DNA from: Antarctobacter sediminis
GTDB lineage: Bacteria > Pseudomonadota > Alphaproteobacteria > Rhodobacterales > Rhodobacteraceae
Direction: 5' to 3'
DNA length: 64,000 nucleotides
NCBI RefSeq assembly: GCF_019218285.1
Contig: NZ_JAHUZG010000003.1
Location: forward strand, 1-64,000
Made by a program: the position numbers and the translations under genes. The notes beneath the pieces are model-generated. The model was not told where the DNA came from and ran no database searches. It was given only the letters and a program-made list of their open reading frames with translations. Position 1 is the first letter of the stretch. Every line of letters starts with the position of its first letter. This document shows, in pieces, positions 16,390 to 26,248 of this stretch.

Positions 16390-16971
16390 ATGGCAGAACG
16401 TGATAACAACCGTGGCGGTGGCCGCGGCCGCCGCGACCGCGAGGAGCAGGCGCCCGAGTTTGCAGATCGCCTTGTCGCGATCAACCGTGTGTCCAAGACC
16501 GTCAAAGGCGGTAAGCGTTTCGGCTTTGCCGCGCTTGTCGTTGTCGGCGACCAGAAGGGCCGCGTCGGCTTTGGCAAAGGTAAGGCCAAGGAGGTCCCCG
16601 AGGCCATCCGTAAGGCGACCGAGCAAGCCAAGCGCAAGATGATCCGCGTGCCGCTGAAAGAGGGCCGCACCCTGCACCACGACGGCAAAGGCCATCATGG
16701 CGCCGGCAAGGTGACCATGCGCACCGCCCCGACCGGTACCGGTATCATCGCCGGTGGTCCGATGCGTGCCGTGTTCGAAATGCTGGGCGTTCAGGACGTT
16801 GTCGCCAAGTCGACCGGTTCGCAGAACCCCTACGCCATGATCCACGCCACGCTCGACGCACTGCGCAACCAGCAGTCGCCGCGTTTGGTGGCTCAACGTC
16901 GTGGCAAGAAGGTTGCTGACATCCTGCCCAAGCGCGATGAAGCACCCGCCGCCGAGACCGAGGAGGCCTGA
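16390..16971 (+). CDS. rpsE: 30S ribosomal protein S5
   Basis: S5 (193 residues) takes part in decoding fidelity and mRNA unwinding. The RNA-binding half has [20 protein letters not shown] and the second half [16 protein letters not shown]-type residues ([10 protein letters not shown]). The N-terminus is Gly/Arg-rich ([14 protein letters not shown]). The hairpin-rich leader upstream may tune its expression. rpmD follows after 5 bases. Confidence 0.98.
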   Translation: MAERDNNRGGGRGRRDREEQAPEFADRLVAINRVSKTVKGGKRFGFAALVVVGDQKGRVGFGKGKAKEVPEAIRKATEQAKRKMIRVPLKEGRTLHHDGKGHHGAGKVTMRTAPTGTGIIAGGPMRAVFEMLGVQDVVAKSTGSQNPYAMIHATLDALRNQQSPRLVAQRRGKKVADILPKRDEAPAAETEEA

Positions 16972-16976
16972 GACCC

Positions 16977-17165
16977 ATGGCAAAGACCATCGTTGTCAAA
17001 CAGATCGGCTCGCCGATCCGCCGCCCTGCCATCCAGCGCCAGACGCTGGTCGGCCTGGGCCTGAACAAGATGCACCGCGTGCGTGAGCTGGAAGATACCC
17101 CGGCGGTTCGCGGCATGATCCGCAAGATCCCGCATCTGGTCGAGATCGTCGAAGAGCGCGACTGA
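16977..17165 (+). CDS. rpmD: 50S ribosomal protein L30
   Basis: L30 (62 residues) is a short ferredoxin-fold protein. [20 protein letters not shown] and [20 protein letters not shown] are diagnostic. In most bacteria rplO follows, but here a terminator and four unrelated genes intervene. Confidence 0.97.
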   Translation: MAKTIVVKQIGSPIRRPAIQRQTLVGLGLNKMHRVRELEDTPAVRGMIRKIPHLVEIVEERD

Positions 17166-17185
17166 ATCGCTCTTTCATGACTTTG

Positions 17186-17222
17186 AAAGGCCCTCTGGCA
17201 GATTTGCCGGGGGGCCTTTTTC
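17186..17222 (+). terminator. Intrinsic terminator after rpmD
   Basis: A 15-bp stem (17186-17200 with 17205-17219, including two G-T pairs) around a GATT loop ends in TTTTTCG. It closes the rpmC-rpmD block. Confidence 0.9.
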
Positions 17223-17334
17223 GTTGTTGCAGCGGGCAGAAATGGACGGCGTTGAAGAAATCGGCCGTCCAATTTGTCGCAGGCCGGGCGCGCCCTATTG
17301 TTACTGGTGGAACAGTCAAACCGGAGCGCGATCC

Positions 17335-18120
17335 ATGACACTCAACCGCCGTACCTTCCTGTCCACTGCCGCCGCCGCAGGCACGATCACCGTGCTGCCT
17401 TTTGCCGGGCGAGCCGGCGGGCATCTGCCAAATGAGTTCAAGACCTCGCAAGGCACGTTGCTTGTGCATCCGGTCCATCATGCCTCGATCGTGATGGAAA
17501 CGCCGATCGGCACCCTTTACGTTGATCCGGTGGGCGAAACCTCTGAATACGAGGGTCTGCCGCCTGCCGACCTGATCCTTGTGACGCACCAGCATGGAGA
17601 CCATTACAACGCGGATGTGCTGAAAGCGGTCAAAGGTGAAAACACGCAAATGATCACCAATCCGGCAGTTTTCGATATGCTGCCGGAAGAGTTGAAAATG
17701 AACACCAGCGCCATGGGCAATGGCGCGACAGCCAGCCTGACCGGCCTGCAAGTTGACGCGATCCCGGCACATAACATCACCGAAGGACGACTGAATTTTC
17801 ATCCCAAGGGACGTGACAACGGCTATGTGCTGACGATGGATGATTTCCGGGTCTATGTTTCCGGTGATACCGAAGACGTGCCCGAGATGCGGGCTCTGGA
17901 AGGGATCGATCTTGCTTTTGTCTGCATGAACCTGCCGTTTACCATGACAGCCGAGGCGGCAGCAGACGCCGTGCGCACGTTCAAGCCGACCTTTGTTTAT
18001 CCCTACCATTACCGTGGCCGGGATGGTGGCACACAGGACCCGGCGATGTTTGCCGAAATGGTCGGGGACGCCTCAACGGTCAAGATGGGCGATTGGTACA
18101 AGCCCGGCGAACTGGGGTGA
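17335..18120 (+). CDS. Tat-exported metallo-beta-lactamase-fold hydrolase
   Basis: The 261-residue protein begins with a twin-arginine signal (LNRRTFLSTAAAAG), so it is exported folded to the periplasm. The metal site HQHGDH near residue 88, the late Asp in VYVSGDTEDVP and the final His in VYPYHYRG match the UPF0173/L-ascorbate-lactonase-like branch of the MBL fold. The substrate is unknown. The start at 17335 gives the complete Tat signal; longer frames begin inside the rpmD terminator region. Confidence 0.8.
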   Translation: MTLNRRTFLSTAAAAGTITVLPFAGRAGGHLPNEFKTSQGTLLVHPVHHASIVMETPIGTLYVDPVGETSEYEGLPPADLILVTHQHGDHYNADVLKAVKGENTQMITNPAVFDMLPEELKMNTSAMGNGATASLTGLQVDAIPAHNITEGRLNFHPKGRDNGYVLTMDDFRVYVSGDTEDVPEMRALEGIDLAFVCMNLPFTMTAEAAADAVRTFKPTFVYPYHYRGRDGGTQDPAMFAEMVGDASTVKMGDWYKPGELG

Positions 18121-18142
18121 CAACGGTTCGGAATCACTTGGC

Positions 18143-18170
18143 AAAGGGCGGTCCAGAGGGCCGCCCTTTT
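18143..18170. terminator. Bidirectional-type terminator between convergent genes
   Basis: AAAGGGCGGTCC and GGGCCGCCCTTT form a 12-bp stem with an AGA loop, with T runs possible on both strands. It lies between the MBL-fold gene and the convergent membrane-protein gene. Confidence 0.8.
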
Positions 18171-18919
18171 CAGTGACCCTCCCACGTCACCTTGTAACGG
18201 ATTGCCATATCCAGACCGGGGGCCGGATCGCGCTTTGGCTCTTCGCCCCAAGGTTCATGGCTGATCATGGTCGGCGCAATCCATGCGCTGAATCTGTCGG
18301 ATGGCGCAGGGACTTTTCCGATCTCAAGCGGGAAATAGGCGAACCAGTCCCGTTCCAACTCCAGCGACATCTCGCGGTTGTCGACTTTGTAGACCATGAC
18401 AAAGCGGAGCAAAGCGTAGTCATAGTCTTCATCCTCGCGGCGGTCGATCAGGTTGTAGGCCCCAACATAGGTGCCCGCCCTGTGGTACCTTGGCCAAAGG
18501 GGTTTCCACGCGGTTTGGGCCGGGTCTATCGCGCCTTTGGCCACGCGCAGTTCCACAATCAACTCAGGTCGCGGAGAGCGAAACTCGGGTGTGGTGATGG
18601 CCCAGATCCGCAGGCTCAGGCCGAGGATCACAACGATCGGCAGACCGATCACAATGACCAGAGCCTTGCCAGACAGGAATGGCTGTCCGGCGGGCCGCCT
18701 GTGCCAGCGGATCAGGGCGACAAGGGCCAGAACCGCCCCGGTGATCGCACCCAATGGGGCACCACCCATGGCTGCGCCCATGGCAAGCCCACCTTCCATT
18801 CCGGTGTCGCCGCTGGCCAGCCCGATCCCGATGACAAGGAAGAACCCCGCCACCGCGCCGATACATCCGCCGACAAGGATCAGCAACAGGCCGAGAGTGA
18901 AGGTGAGGACGGTGCGCAT
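18170..18919 (-). CDS. Hypothetical membrane protein
   Basis: Three hydrophobic segments are seen in the first 110 of 249 residues: about 4-32 (LTFTLGLLLILVGGCIGAV), 45-70 and 84-108 (LVIVIGLPIVVILGL). They are followed by a soluble domain of about 140 residues with many Trp and Tyr. The family is not recognised. It sits convergent to the MBL-fold gene and divergent from the P450 gene. Confidence 0.65.
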   Translation of the reverse strand: MRTVLTFTLGLLLILVGGCIGAVAGFFLVIGIGLASGDTGMEGGLAMGAAMGGAPLGAITGAVLALVALIRWHRRPAGQPFLSGKALVIVIGLPIVVILGLSLRIWAITTPEFRSPRPELIVELRVAKGAIDPAQTAWKPLWPRYHRAGTYVGAYNLIDRREDEDYDYALLRFVMVYKVDNREMSLELERDWFAYFPLEIGKVPAPSDRFSAWIAPTMISHEPWGEEPKRDPAPGLDMAIRYKVTWEGH

Positions 18920-19019
18920 CCCTTACCCTAACAGCCCGGTCGCGCGCGCCTAGCCCCGGATTTCCAGACCCTTGCCACCAATCCCACCCCGGCGCAGGAT
19001 GACGTGGGGAGGAAAGAAC

Positions 19020-20225
19020 ATGCTGGATATTGCCGGGTTTGACCTGAATACCATCGGACCGGGTTTCATCGAGAACCCGCATCCAGTGCTGCATCGGCTG
19101 CGCTCAGAGGATCCGGTTCATCGCAATGCCGATGGCTCTGTCTATCTGACGCGCTATGACGACTGTCTGAGGGTCTATCAAAGCCGTGCCATGCTATCGG
19201 ACAAGACCGAGGCCTTTGGCGAAAAGTTCGGCCAGTGTCCGCTGCAAAAACACCATACCACCAGCCTGATCTTCAACGATCCGCCCTATCACACGGTTGT
19301 CCGCAAACTGATCTCTGGCGCCTTTACACCGCGCAAACTGGCCGAGTTCGAACCCCTGATCGAAGGCATCGTCGATCGTTTGCTGGACCGCGTCGAAGAC
19401 CTTGGCGAACTGGATTTGATAGATGATTTTGCCAAGGTTCTGCCGACCGAGATCATCAGCTTCATGCTGGGGATTCCAGAGGACTATCGCGCGCGTCTGC
19501 GGGGCTATTCGCTTGCCATTCTGGGGGCGTTGGACCCGGTTGTGCCAGCCGACCGTTTGGCCGAGGGCAACAAGGCGGTCGAAGAGTTCGGAGAGATCCT
19601 TGGCGATTTGATCGACCATCGGCGCCGCAATCCCGAAGGCGCGCATGAGGGTGAAGTGCTCGAATCGCTGATCTTTGGTGAACATGAGGGGCGGCGGCTG
19701 ACTCAGGAGGAGCTGATCCAGAATTGTATCTTCCTGCTGAACGCCGGGCACGAAACAACAACCAGCTTTGTTGGCAATTCGATCGGTTTGTTGATGGACA
19801 ACCCGGATCAGCATCGCCTCTTGCGGGAGGATCCGGGCCTGATCGGTTCCGCGGTCGAGGAGTTTCTGCGGGTGGAAAGCCCGTTGCAGATCGGCAATCG
19901 GCTGGCGGGCGAGGATATTGACCTGTCGACAGGGGTGCTGCCCAAGGGCACCTACATTCACACGTCCATCGCGGCGGCCAACCGGGATCCGGAGGTCTTT
20001 CCAGATCCGGACCGGGTGGACATCACGCGCCGCCCGAACCGGCACATTGCTCTTATCACCGGCATTCATGTCTGCCTTGGTGCAAGCCTTGCGCGCGTTG
20101 AAGGAAAGCTCGCTCTGGGCAAATTCGTGCAACGGTTTCCAAAGCTGGCTGCGAATGGACCGCGCACCCGTGTGCCTCTGGCACGGTTCCGGGGCTATGC
20201 CACCTTGCCGGTCCGGGTGCGCTGA
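19020..20225 (+). CDS. Cytochrome P450
   Basis: The 401-residue soluble bacterial P450 has its I-helix oxygen-activation motif as LLNAGHETTTSF, the K-helix ExxR as EEFLR, and the heme-binding loop around the Cys in GIHVCLGASLAR. It would hydroxylate a hydrophobic substrate using electrons from a ferredoxin not encoded here. The start at 19020 follows GGGAGGAAAGA. It is monocistronic and its substrate class cannot be told from sequence. Confidence 0.92.
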   Translation: MLDIAGFDLNTIGPGFIENPHPVLHRLRSEDPVHRNADGSVYLTRYDDCLRVYQSRAMLSDKTEAFGEKFGQCPLQKHHTTSLIFNDPPYHTVVRKLISGAFTPRKLAEFEPLIEGIVDRLLDRVEDLGELDLIDDFAKVLPTEIISFMLGIPEDYRARLRGYSLAILGALDPVVPADRLAEGNKAVEEFGEILGDLIDHRRRNPEGAHEGEVLESLIFGEHEGRRLTQEELIQNCIFLLNAGHETTTSFVGNSIGLLMDNPDQHRLLREDPGLIGSAVEEFLRVESPLQIGNRLAGEDIDLSTGVLPKGTYIHTSIAAANRDPEVFPDPDRVDITRRPNRHIALITGIHVCLGASLARVEGKLALGKFVQRFPKLAANGPRTRVPLARFRGYATLPVRVR

Positions 20226-20239
20226 TCCGCAAAATCAAA

Positions 20240-20260
20240 GGGGCGTCCGATGGACGCCCC
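20240..20260 (-). terminator. Terminator of the DEAD-box helicase gene
   Basis: GGGGCGTCC and GGACGCCCC form a perfect 9-bp stem. On the minus strand it is followed by TTTGATTTTG, so it mainly serves the helicase gene, but it may also stop P450 transcripts. Confidence 0.72.
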
Positions 20261-20268
20261 CTGTCGTG

Positions 20269-21525
20269 TCAGGCTGCCTTGGCGCGGCGATTGCGGCTCC
20301 GGCGGGGGCGTCCCGGCTTTTGGTTGTTTCCGGGACGATTGCCACCGCCGCCGTTCCCCGAGCGGCGGTTGCCGCCACGACCGGGTTTTTTCATCGGTTC
20401 CCAGGGTTCACCCCCTGCGACGTCGATATCGCGGCCCATCAGTTTGACGATGGCCTGAAACTCTCCCATCTCGGCGGGGGCGCAATAGGCGACGGCGGTG
20501 CCGTCCCGTCCTGCGCGCGCTGTCCGACCGATGCGATGGACATAGTTGTCGGCCACGTTGGGCAGGTCGTAGTTATAGACATAACGCACGGCGGGGATGT
20601 CGATGCCACGCGCGGCCACATCCGTTGCAACTAGAACCGTCAGTTCCCCTTCACGGAAGGCAGTCAGGGCGCGGTCGCGCTGACCTTGGCTTTTGTTGCC
20701 GTGGATTGATCCGGCGGCAAAACCCTTGGCTTCAAGCGTGCGCTTCATCTTTTCCGCGCCATGTTTGGTGCGGGCAAAGACCAGCGCGGCCTCGGTCCGG
20801 TGGCCATCGAGATGGTCGATCAGCAGACGCATCTTGTCGGATTGCTCGACGAAATGCACCGACTGGTCGATGCGGTCGACTGGTTTGCCCGGAGGTGTCA
20901 CCTCGATCCTGATCGGGTCGGTCAGATAGGCCGCGGCGATTTCAGCCATCTGTTTGGGCATGGTGGCCGAGAACAGCATGGTCTGACGATCCGATGGCAG
21001 GGCCTTGGCGATCTTGCGCAGCGCATGGATAAAGCCGAGGTCCAGCATCTGGTCGGCTTCGTCCAGCACAAGGAACTGTGTGTCCTTGAGCAGGACAGAG
21101 CCACGATCCATCAGGTCCAGCAGGCGGCCCGGCGTGGCAACCAGCAGATCGGTGCCCCGCGACAGGCGGTTTTCCTGTCCGTTGAGCGAAACGCCCCCGG
21201 TGACGATGCCGATACGCACTTGGGTGCCTTCCGCATAGGCGCGCAGGTTGTCGACGATCTGTTTTGCCAGTTCGCGGGTGGGGGCAAGGATCAGCCCGCG
21301 CACGGTCTTGGGTGCGGGTTTGCCTTCCATACGCAGCAGGGTGGTCAACAGCGGCAGGCCAAAGGCAGCGGTCTTGCCGGTGCCGGTCTGCGCAAGGCCC
21401 ATAACGTCGCGCCCGTTCAGCGCGTGCGGGATGGCCTGTGTCTGGATCGGGGTCGGTGCGGTGATGTTCAGATTGGCCAGGTTGGCCAGAAGGCGGGGCG
21501 GCAGCCCCAGCATGTCAAAGTCCAA
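20269..21525 (-). CDS. rhlE: DEAD-box RNA helicase, RhlE type
   Basis: All core motifs are present: Q-motif PTPIQTQAIPHAL, Walker A AQTGTGKT, DEAD in VLDEADQM, SAT in FSATMPKQM, and motif VI HRIGRTARAGRDG. The C-terminus is a Gly/Arg/Asn-rich RNA-binding tail. A TTG start at 21525 is preferred: it lies 7 bases after AAAGGA and gives 418 residues; an ATG lies four codons later. A 6-bp palindrome (21539-21554) just upstream could form a hairpin in the leader. It is divergent from rplO, fitting a role in ribosome assembly or RNA decay. Confidence 0.9.
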   Translation of the reverse strand: MDFDMLGLPPRLLANLANLNITAPTPIQTQAIPHALNGRDVMGLAQTGTGKTAAFGLPLLTTLLRMEGKPAPKTVRGLILAPTRELAKQIVDNLRAYAEGTQVRIGIVTGGVSLNGQENRLSRGTDLLVATPGRLLDLMDRGSVLLKDTQFLVLDEADQMLDLGFIHALRKIAKALPSDRQTMLFSATMPKQMAEIAAAYLTDPIRIEVTPPGKPVDRIDQSVHFVEQSDKMRLLIDHLDGHRTEAALVFARTKHGAEKMKRTLEAKGFAAGSIHGNKSQGQRDRALTAFREGELTVLVATDVAARGIDIPAVRYVYNYDLPNVADNYVHRIGRTARAGRDGTAVAYCAPAEMGEFQAIVKLMGRDIDVAGGEPWEPMKKPGRGGNRRSGNGGGGNRPGNNQKPGRPRRSRNRRAKAA

Positions 21526-21867
21526 TGGATGTTCCTTTGTGTCCCGCAGGACACGAATGAAGGCGCCCGCCGGTCGGGGCGGGAACGCAGGGGAACCGCG
21601 AACACGGGTCACGCGCCGGATGCGCAGGGCCTGTCGCGGGTCTGGACCCATGCGTGATGTGGGAGCCATGTCAGGAATGAATGCCGTGCGGGCCATGTTG
21701 CCCGTCTGCCCCGCTCACGCGGCGGGTGCGGCACGGGGTTGCATATGGCGGCGCGACCGGTGCGAGTCAAGAGAGCTTTCCGCAGTGCGGCGTGCGACCG
21801 TGGCTGCGGTATCCCGGAATCAGGCGGGCTGGCCCGCAGGTTCCCGCCGGAATCGCGTTGCCGGGGC
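21526..21867. other. Non-coding stretch between rhlE and the rplO promoter
   Basis: No convincing gene is seen. Short open frames here have Arg- and Pro-rich shadow composition. It should contain the rhlE promoter and a long rhlE leader, but I could not place a clear -35/-10 pair. Confidence 0.5.
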
Positions 21868-21897
21868 TTGCAAGGACGTCACCGCCTATTCTATACG
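21868..21897 (+). promoter_or_regulatory. Candidate promoter of the rplO block
   Basis: TTGCAA (21868-21873), 18 bases, TATACG (21892-21897). The -10 is the same hexamer as at rpsJ. Predicted start near 21904 gives a leader of about 90 bases with a small GGCC-TTTC-GGCC hairpin. Confidence 0.58.
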
Positions 21898-21992
21898 CCC
21901 CCGGTGGCCTTTCGGCCCGACTCACAAAACCAAGAAACGCCGTGGTTGGCCCATCACGCTTCGGGGGTCACATCCGGCAATGGAGAAGCGAT

Positions 21993-22460
21993 ATGAAACT
22001 CAATGAACTGCGCGACAACCCCGGCGCAACCAAAACCAAGAAACGCATCGGCCGTGGCCCCGGTTCGGGCAAAGGTAAGATGGGTGGCCGTGGTATCAAA
22101 GGTCAGAAATCGCGTTCGGGTGTGGCCATCAATGGCTACGAAGGCGGCCAGATGCCCCTGTACCAGCGTCTGCCCAAGCGTGGCTTCAACAAGCCGAACC
22201 GCAAGTCCTATGCCGTCGTGAACCTGGGCCTGATCCAGAAGTTCGTCGACGCGGGCAAGCTGGACGCAGCCAACATCACTGAGGAAACTCTGGTGACGTC
22301 GGGCCTCGTGCGTCGCGCTCTGGACGGTATCCGGGTTCTGGCCAAGGGTGAAGTTACCGGCGCCCTGACCATCAATGTCACCGGCGCATCGAAGGCGGCC
22401 GTGGACGCCGTCGCAGGCAAGGGCGGTTCGCTGACCGTCGCCGCGGCAGCCTCGGAATAA
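21993..22460 (+). CDS. rplO: 50S ribosomal protein L15
   Basis: L15 (155 residues) is a late-assembly protein. [20 protein letters not shown] and the glycine-rich [19 protein letters not shown] region are diagnostic. The start at 21993 is the family start, although the frame stays open far upstream. It is 4.8 kb from rpmD, its usual neighbour. Confidence 0.97.
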   Translation: MKLNELRDNPGATKTKKRIGRGPGSGKGKMGGRGIKGQKSRSGVAINGYEGGQMPLYQRLPKRGFNKPNRKSYAVVNLGLIQKFVDAGKLDAANITEETLVTSGLVRRALDGIRVLAKGEVTGALTINVTGASKAAVDAVAGKGGSLTVAAAASE

Positions 22461-22492
22461 CGCCCGCGCCGCGGATGCGGCGTAATCGTGAC

Positions 22493-22521
22493 TTGTGAGC
22501 GGCGTCAGACCCGCTTACATG
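22493..22521 (+). promoter_or_regulatory. Candidate promoter of secY-adk
   Basis: TTGTGA (22493-22498), 17 bases, TACATG (22516-22521) in the rplO-secY gap. Predicted start near 22528, 68 bases before secY. The hexamers are weaker than those at rpsJ and rplB. Confidence 0.42.
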
Positions 22522-22541
22522 TCCAACAGTTTTCCAATGCA

Positions 22542-22576
22542 CGCCGCCCGACGGAAAACCGTCAGGGCGGCGTTTT
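22542..22576 (+). terminator. Strong terminator hairpin between rplO and secY
   Basis: CGCCGCCC-GACGG pairs with CCGTC-A-GGGCGGCG around an AAAA loop, followed by TTTT. It ends 20 bases before the secY start codon. Either secY depends on readthrough, or the hairpin is a leader attenuator for the promoter just upstream. Confidence 0.8.
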
Positions 22577-22595
22577 AGCGAAAAGAGAGATCCGC

Positions 22596-23959
<1,364 letters not shown>

Positions 23960-23963
<4 letters not shown>

Positions 23964-24604
23964 ACATCATTCTTTTGGGACCGCCGGGGGCGGGTAAAGG
24001 CACACAGGCACGTATTCTCGAAGAGAACCGTGGCATGGTGCAACTGTCGACCGGTGACATGTTGCGCGAGGCCAAGGACAGCGGAACCGAAATGGGCAAG
24101 ATCGTCGCTGACGTGATGGCCCGCGGTGAGCTGGTGACCGACGAGATCGTGATCGGCCTGATCCGCGAAAAGCTCCAGACGGTTGAGGCGCCTGGGTTCA
24201 TCTTTGACGGTTTCCCCCGCACGCTTCCGCAAGCGGATGCGCTGGGCGAGCTGATGACAGAGATGGGGCAGACGCTGGACAAGGTCATTGAACTGGGTGT
24301 CGATGACGAGGTTCTGGTAAAGCGGATCACAGCGCGGTCGACCTGCGGGAGCTGCGGTGAGGTCTACAACGACATCACCAAGCCGATCCCCGAAGATGGC
24401 AAATGTGTGAAATGCGGCGGGACCGAGTTCAAGCGCCGCGCCGACGACAACGAGGAAAGCCTGCGGACGCGCCTGATGGCGTATTACAAGCAAACCTCGC
24501 CGCTGATCGGGTACTACTACGCGCTTGGCAAACACGCGAGCGTCGACGGCCTTGGCGACATCGCCGACATTCAGGCCGCAATCTCGGCGCAGCTTGACGG
24601 CTGA
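23960..24604 (+). CDS. adk: Adenylate kinase with zinc-binding lid
   Basis: Adk (214 residues) converts AMP and ATP to two ADP. The P-loop is [11 protein letters not shown], and [10 protein letters not shown] and the Arg-rich [14 protein letters not shown] segment are typical. The LID domain has two Cys pairs (CGSC and CVKC), so it is the zinc-binding long form usual in Gram-positives and some alphaproteobacteria. secY-adk coupling by ATGA is common. Confidence 0.97.
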
Positions 24605-24626
24605 TGTCGTCAGCAGTTGATCCAAT

Positions 24627-24654
24627 GGGCCGCCATCGTGCGGCCCGTTTTCGT
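24627..24654 (+). terminator. Intrinsic terminator after adk
   Basis: GGGCCGC and GCGGCCC pair around CATCGT (24627-24646), followed by GTTTTCGTTTG. It closes the rplO-secY-adk block. Confidence 0.8.
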
Positions 24655-24663
24655 TTGTGCGCC

Positions 24664-25212
24664 TCAGCTTTCCGGATCGGTCAGCTTTCTCAGATGCGCC
24701 AGCAAGGTGTCGACAGGCATGATCCCGCGTTTCCCGCGGGCGAGGGAGACAAGGTTTTCTACCTCGACGTTGTCCCGGGTTTCTGACAGCCAGCCAGAGA
24801 AGCGGCGTTTGGTGATCCGATTACAGGGCCATTCCTGCACATCCCAGTGTCGCGTGTCGCAATGGATCGCCGACATAAGGGTCGCCAGATCCTTTTCCCG
24901 CCCCTCGGCAAGCTGGACGAAATGCTGATCGGTTCGGAAAAGGACGCCGGTTATTCCGTGCAAGGGGTTCTTGCGGCGGGTCGCGGCCAAAAGCTCTTGC
25001 GTCCCGCTGCTGTCACGGGCAAACGTCGCCGTACTGACGAAAAACGTCTGCGCCAGTGGCCCGGTTCCACGGCGCGCCTTGGCCGGGCAGCGCGCTTTTG
25101 AACCGGACGCATCCAGCCCCGCCCCTTGACTCAGGGGGCTGTCGAACCAATTTGACAAAGCCCGGGCTTTCGGACCTTGACGACCGAAACGAATCAACTT
25201 AGGCACGCGCAT
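24664..25212 (-). CDS. BLUF-domain protein lacking the photoactive Tyr
   Basis: The 182-residue protein contains a single BLUF (blue light using FAD) domain from about residue 53. The flavin-contact Asn (in KNPLHGITGVL, residue 82) and Gln (in HFVQLAEG, residue 100) are kept, as is RRFSGW near the end of the fold. The catalytic Tyr of YRS in AppA/BlrB is replaced by Phe (TFFVST, Phe58). The first 50 residues are Arg/Lys-rich and unlike the family, so the true start may be further in, although no better start codon is seen. No effector domain is attached. Confidence 0.7.
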   Translation of the reverse strand: MRVPKLIRFGRQGPKARALSNWFDSPLSQGAGLDASGSKARCPAKARRGTGPLAQTFFVSTATFARDSSGTQELLAATRRKNPLHGITGVLFRTDQHFVQLAEGREKDLATLMSAIHCDTRHWDVQEWPCNRITKRRFSGWLSETRDNVEVENLVSLARGKRGIMPVDTLLAHLRKLTDPES

Positions 25213-25224
25213 CTCTTACAGAGA

Positions 25225-25258
25225 CTCCGAGCATGAGTGGGCCACCCCTGGCTCGGGG
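25225..25258 (+). promoter_or_regulatory. Stem-loop in the rpsM leader
   Basis: CTCCGAGC (25225-25232) pairs with GCTCGGGG (25251-25258), and a short inner GGG/CCC stem sits in the loop. It lies about 100 bases before rpsM. In E. coli S4 binds a structured leader of the alpha operon; whether this is the equivalent is unknown. Confidence 0.35.
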
Positions 25259-25356
25259 ATATGATATCAGCGGTCACCCATTTGCGACAAGCCCGGGCTG
25301 ACCTGTTGTGAAAAAAGGGCCTGGGGCTACGGGCTCGCAACGAAAGGAACTAGGAC

Positions 25357-25725
25357 TTGGCACGTATTGCCGGCGTCAACATCCCGACCAACAAGCGCGT
25401 TCCGATCGCGCTGACATATATCCACGGCATTGGCCCCGCCACTGCCGAGGAAATCTGTGCTGCCACCAACATCGACGTCACCCGTCGCGTGAACGAGCTG
25501 TCGGACGCCGAAGTGCTGTCCGTGCGTGAGTACATCGACGCAAACCTGACCGTCGAAGGCGACCTGCGCCGCGAAGTTCAGATGAACGTCAAGCGCCTGA
25601 TGGACCTCGGCTGCTACCGCGGCCTGCGTCATCGCCGTAACCTCCCCGTGCGCGGTCAGCGTACGCACACCAACGCTCGTACGCGCAAGGGCCCCGCAAA
25701 GCCCATCGCCGGCAAGAAGAAGTAA
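25357..25725 (+). CDS. rpsM: 30S ribosomal protein S13
   Basis: S13 (122 residues) contacts P-site tRNA in the 30S head. The start codon is TTG at 25357: it follows AAGGA (25345-25349) and gives the standard N-terminus [14 protein letters not shown], and no ATG is available. [10 protein letters not shown] and [20 protein letters not shown] are diagnostic. It opens the alpha block. Confidence 0.96.
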   Translation: MARIAGVNIPTNKRVPIALTYIHGIGPATAEEICAATNIDVTRRVNELSDAEVLSVREYIDANLTVEGDLRREVQMNVKRLMDLGCYRGLRHRRNLPVRGQRTHTNARTRKGPAKPIAGKKK

Positions 25726-25740
25726 GGGAGGTCCACCGAT

Positions 25741-26133
25741 ATGGCACGTGATACCCGCCGTGGCGGCAAGAAAAAGGTCTCCAAGAACATCGCAGCAGGC
25801 GTTGCGCATGTGAACTCGACCTTCAACAACACCAAGATCCTGATTTCGGATGTGCAGGGCAACGCGATCTCGTGGTCGTCGGCCGGCACCATGGGCTTCA
25901 AAGGCTCGCGGAAGTCGACCCCCTACGCCGCACAGCTTGCCGCTGAAGATGCTGGCAAGAAGGCTCAGGAACACGGCGTGAAAACGCTGGAAGTCGAAGT
26001 GCAGGGCCCCGGTTCGGGCCGTGAATCGGCGCTGCGCGCGCTGGCTGCTGTCGGCTTCAACATCACCTCGATCCGTGACGTGACCCCGATCGCGCACAAC
26101 GGCTGCCGCCCGCCGAAGCGTCGCCGCGTCTGA
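25741..26133 (+). CDS. rpsK: 30S ribosomal protein S11
   Basis: S11 (130 residues) lies on the platform beside the E site. [20 protein letters not shown] and the end [12 protein letters not shown] are diagnostic. It follows rpsM by 15 bases with a GGGAGG Shine-Dalgarno. Confidence 0.98.
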   Translation: MARDTRRGGKKKVSKNIAAGVAHVNSTFNNTKILISDVQGNAISWSSAGTMGFKGSRKSTPYAAQLAAEDAGKKAQEHGVKTLEVEVQGPGSGRESALRALAAVGFNITSIRDVTPIAHNGCRPPKRRRV

Positions 26134-26155
26134 TCCGAGGACCAGAGTTTAGCGG

Positions 26156-26175
26156 GGCCGGGTTTTTACCCGGCC
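26156..26175 (+). promoter_or_regulatory. Hairpin between rpsK and rpoA
   Basis: GGCCGGGT-TTTT-ACCCGGCC is a perfect 8-bp stem followed by TCGTT, not a proper T run. It lies 23 bases after rpsK and 74 before rpoA. It may lower readthrough or stabilise the upstream mRNA. Confidence 0.5.
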
Positions 26176-26248
26176 TCGTTCCGTCGTTTGAAACCTCGGG
26201 CGTTGGTGCCTTCGGACATGGGGCACCGGCAGGTATGGAGGGAACTGC

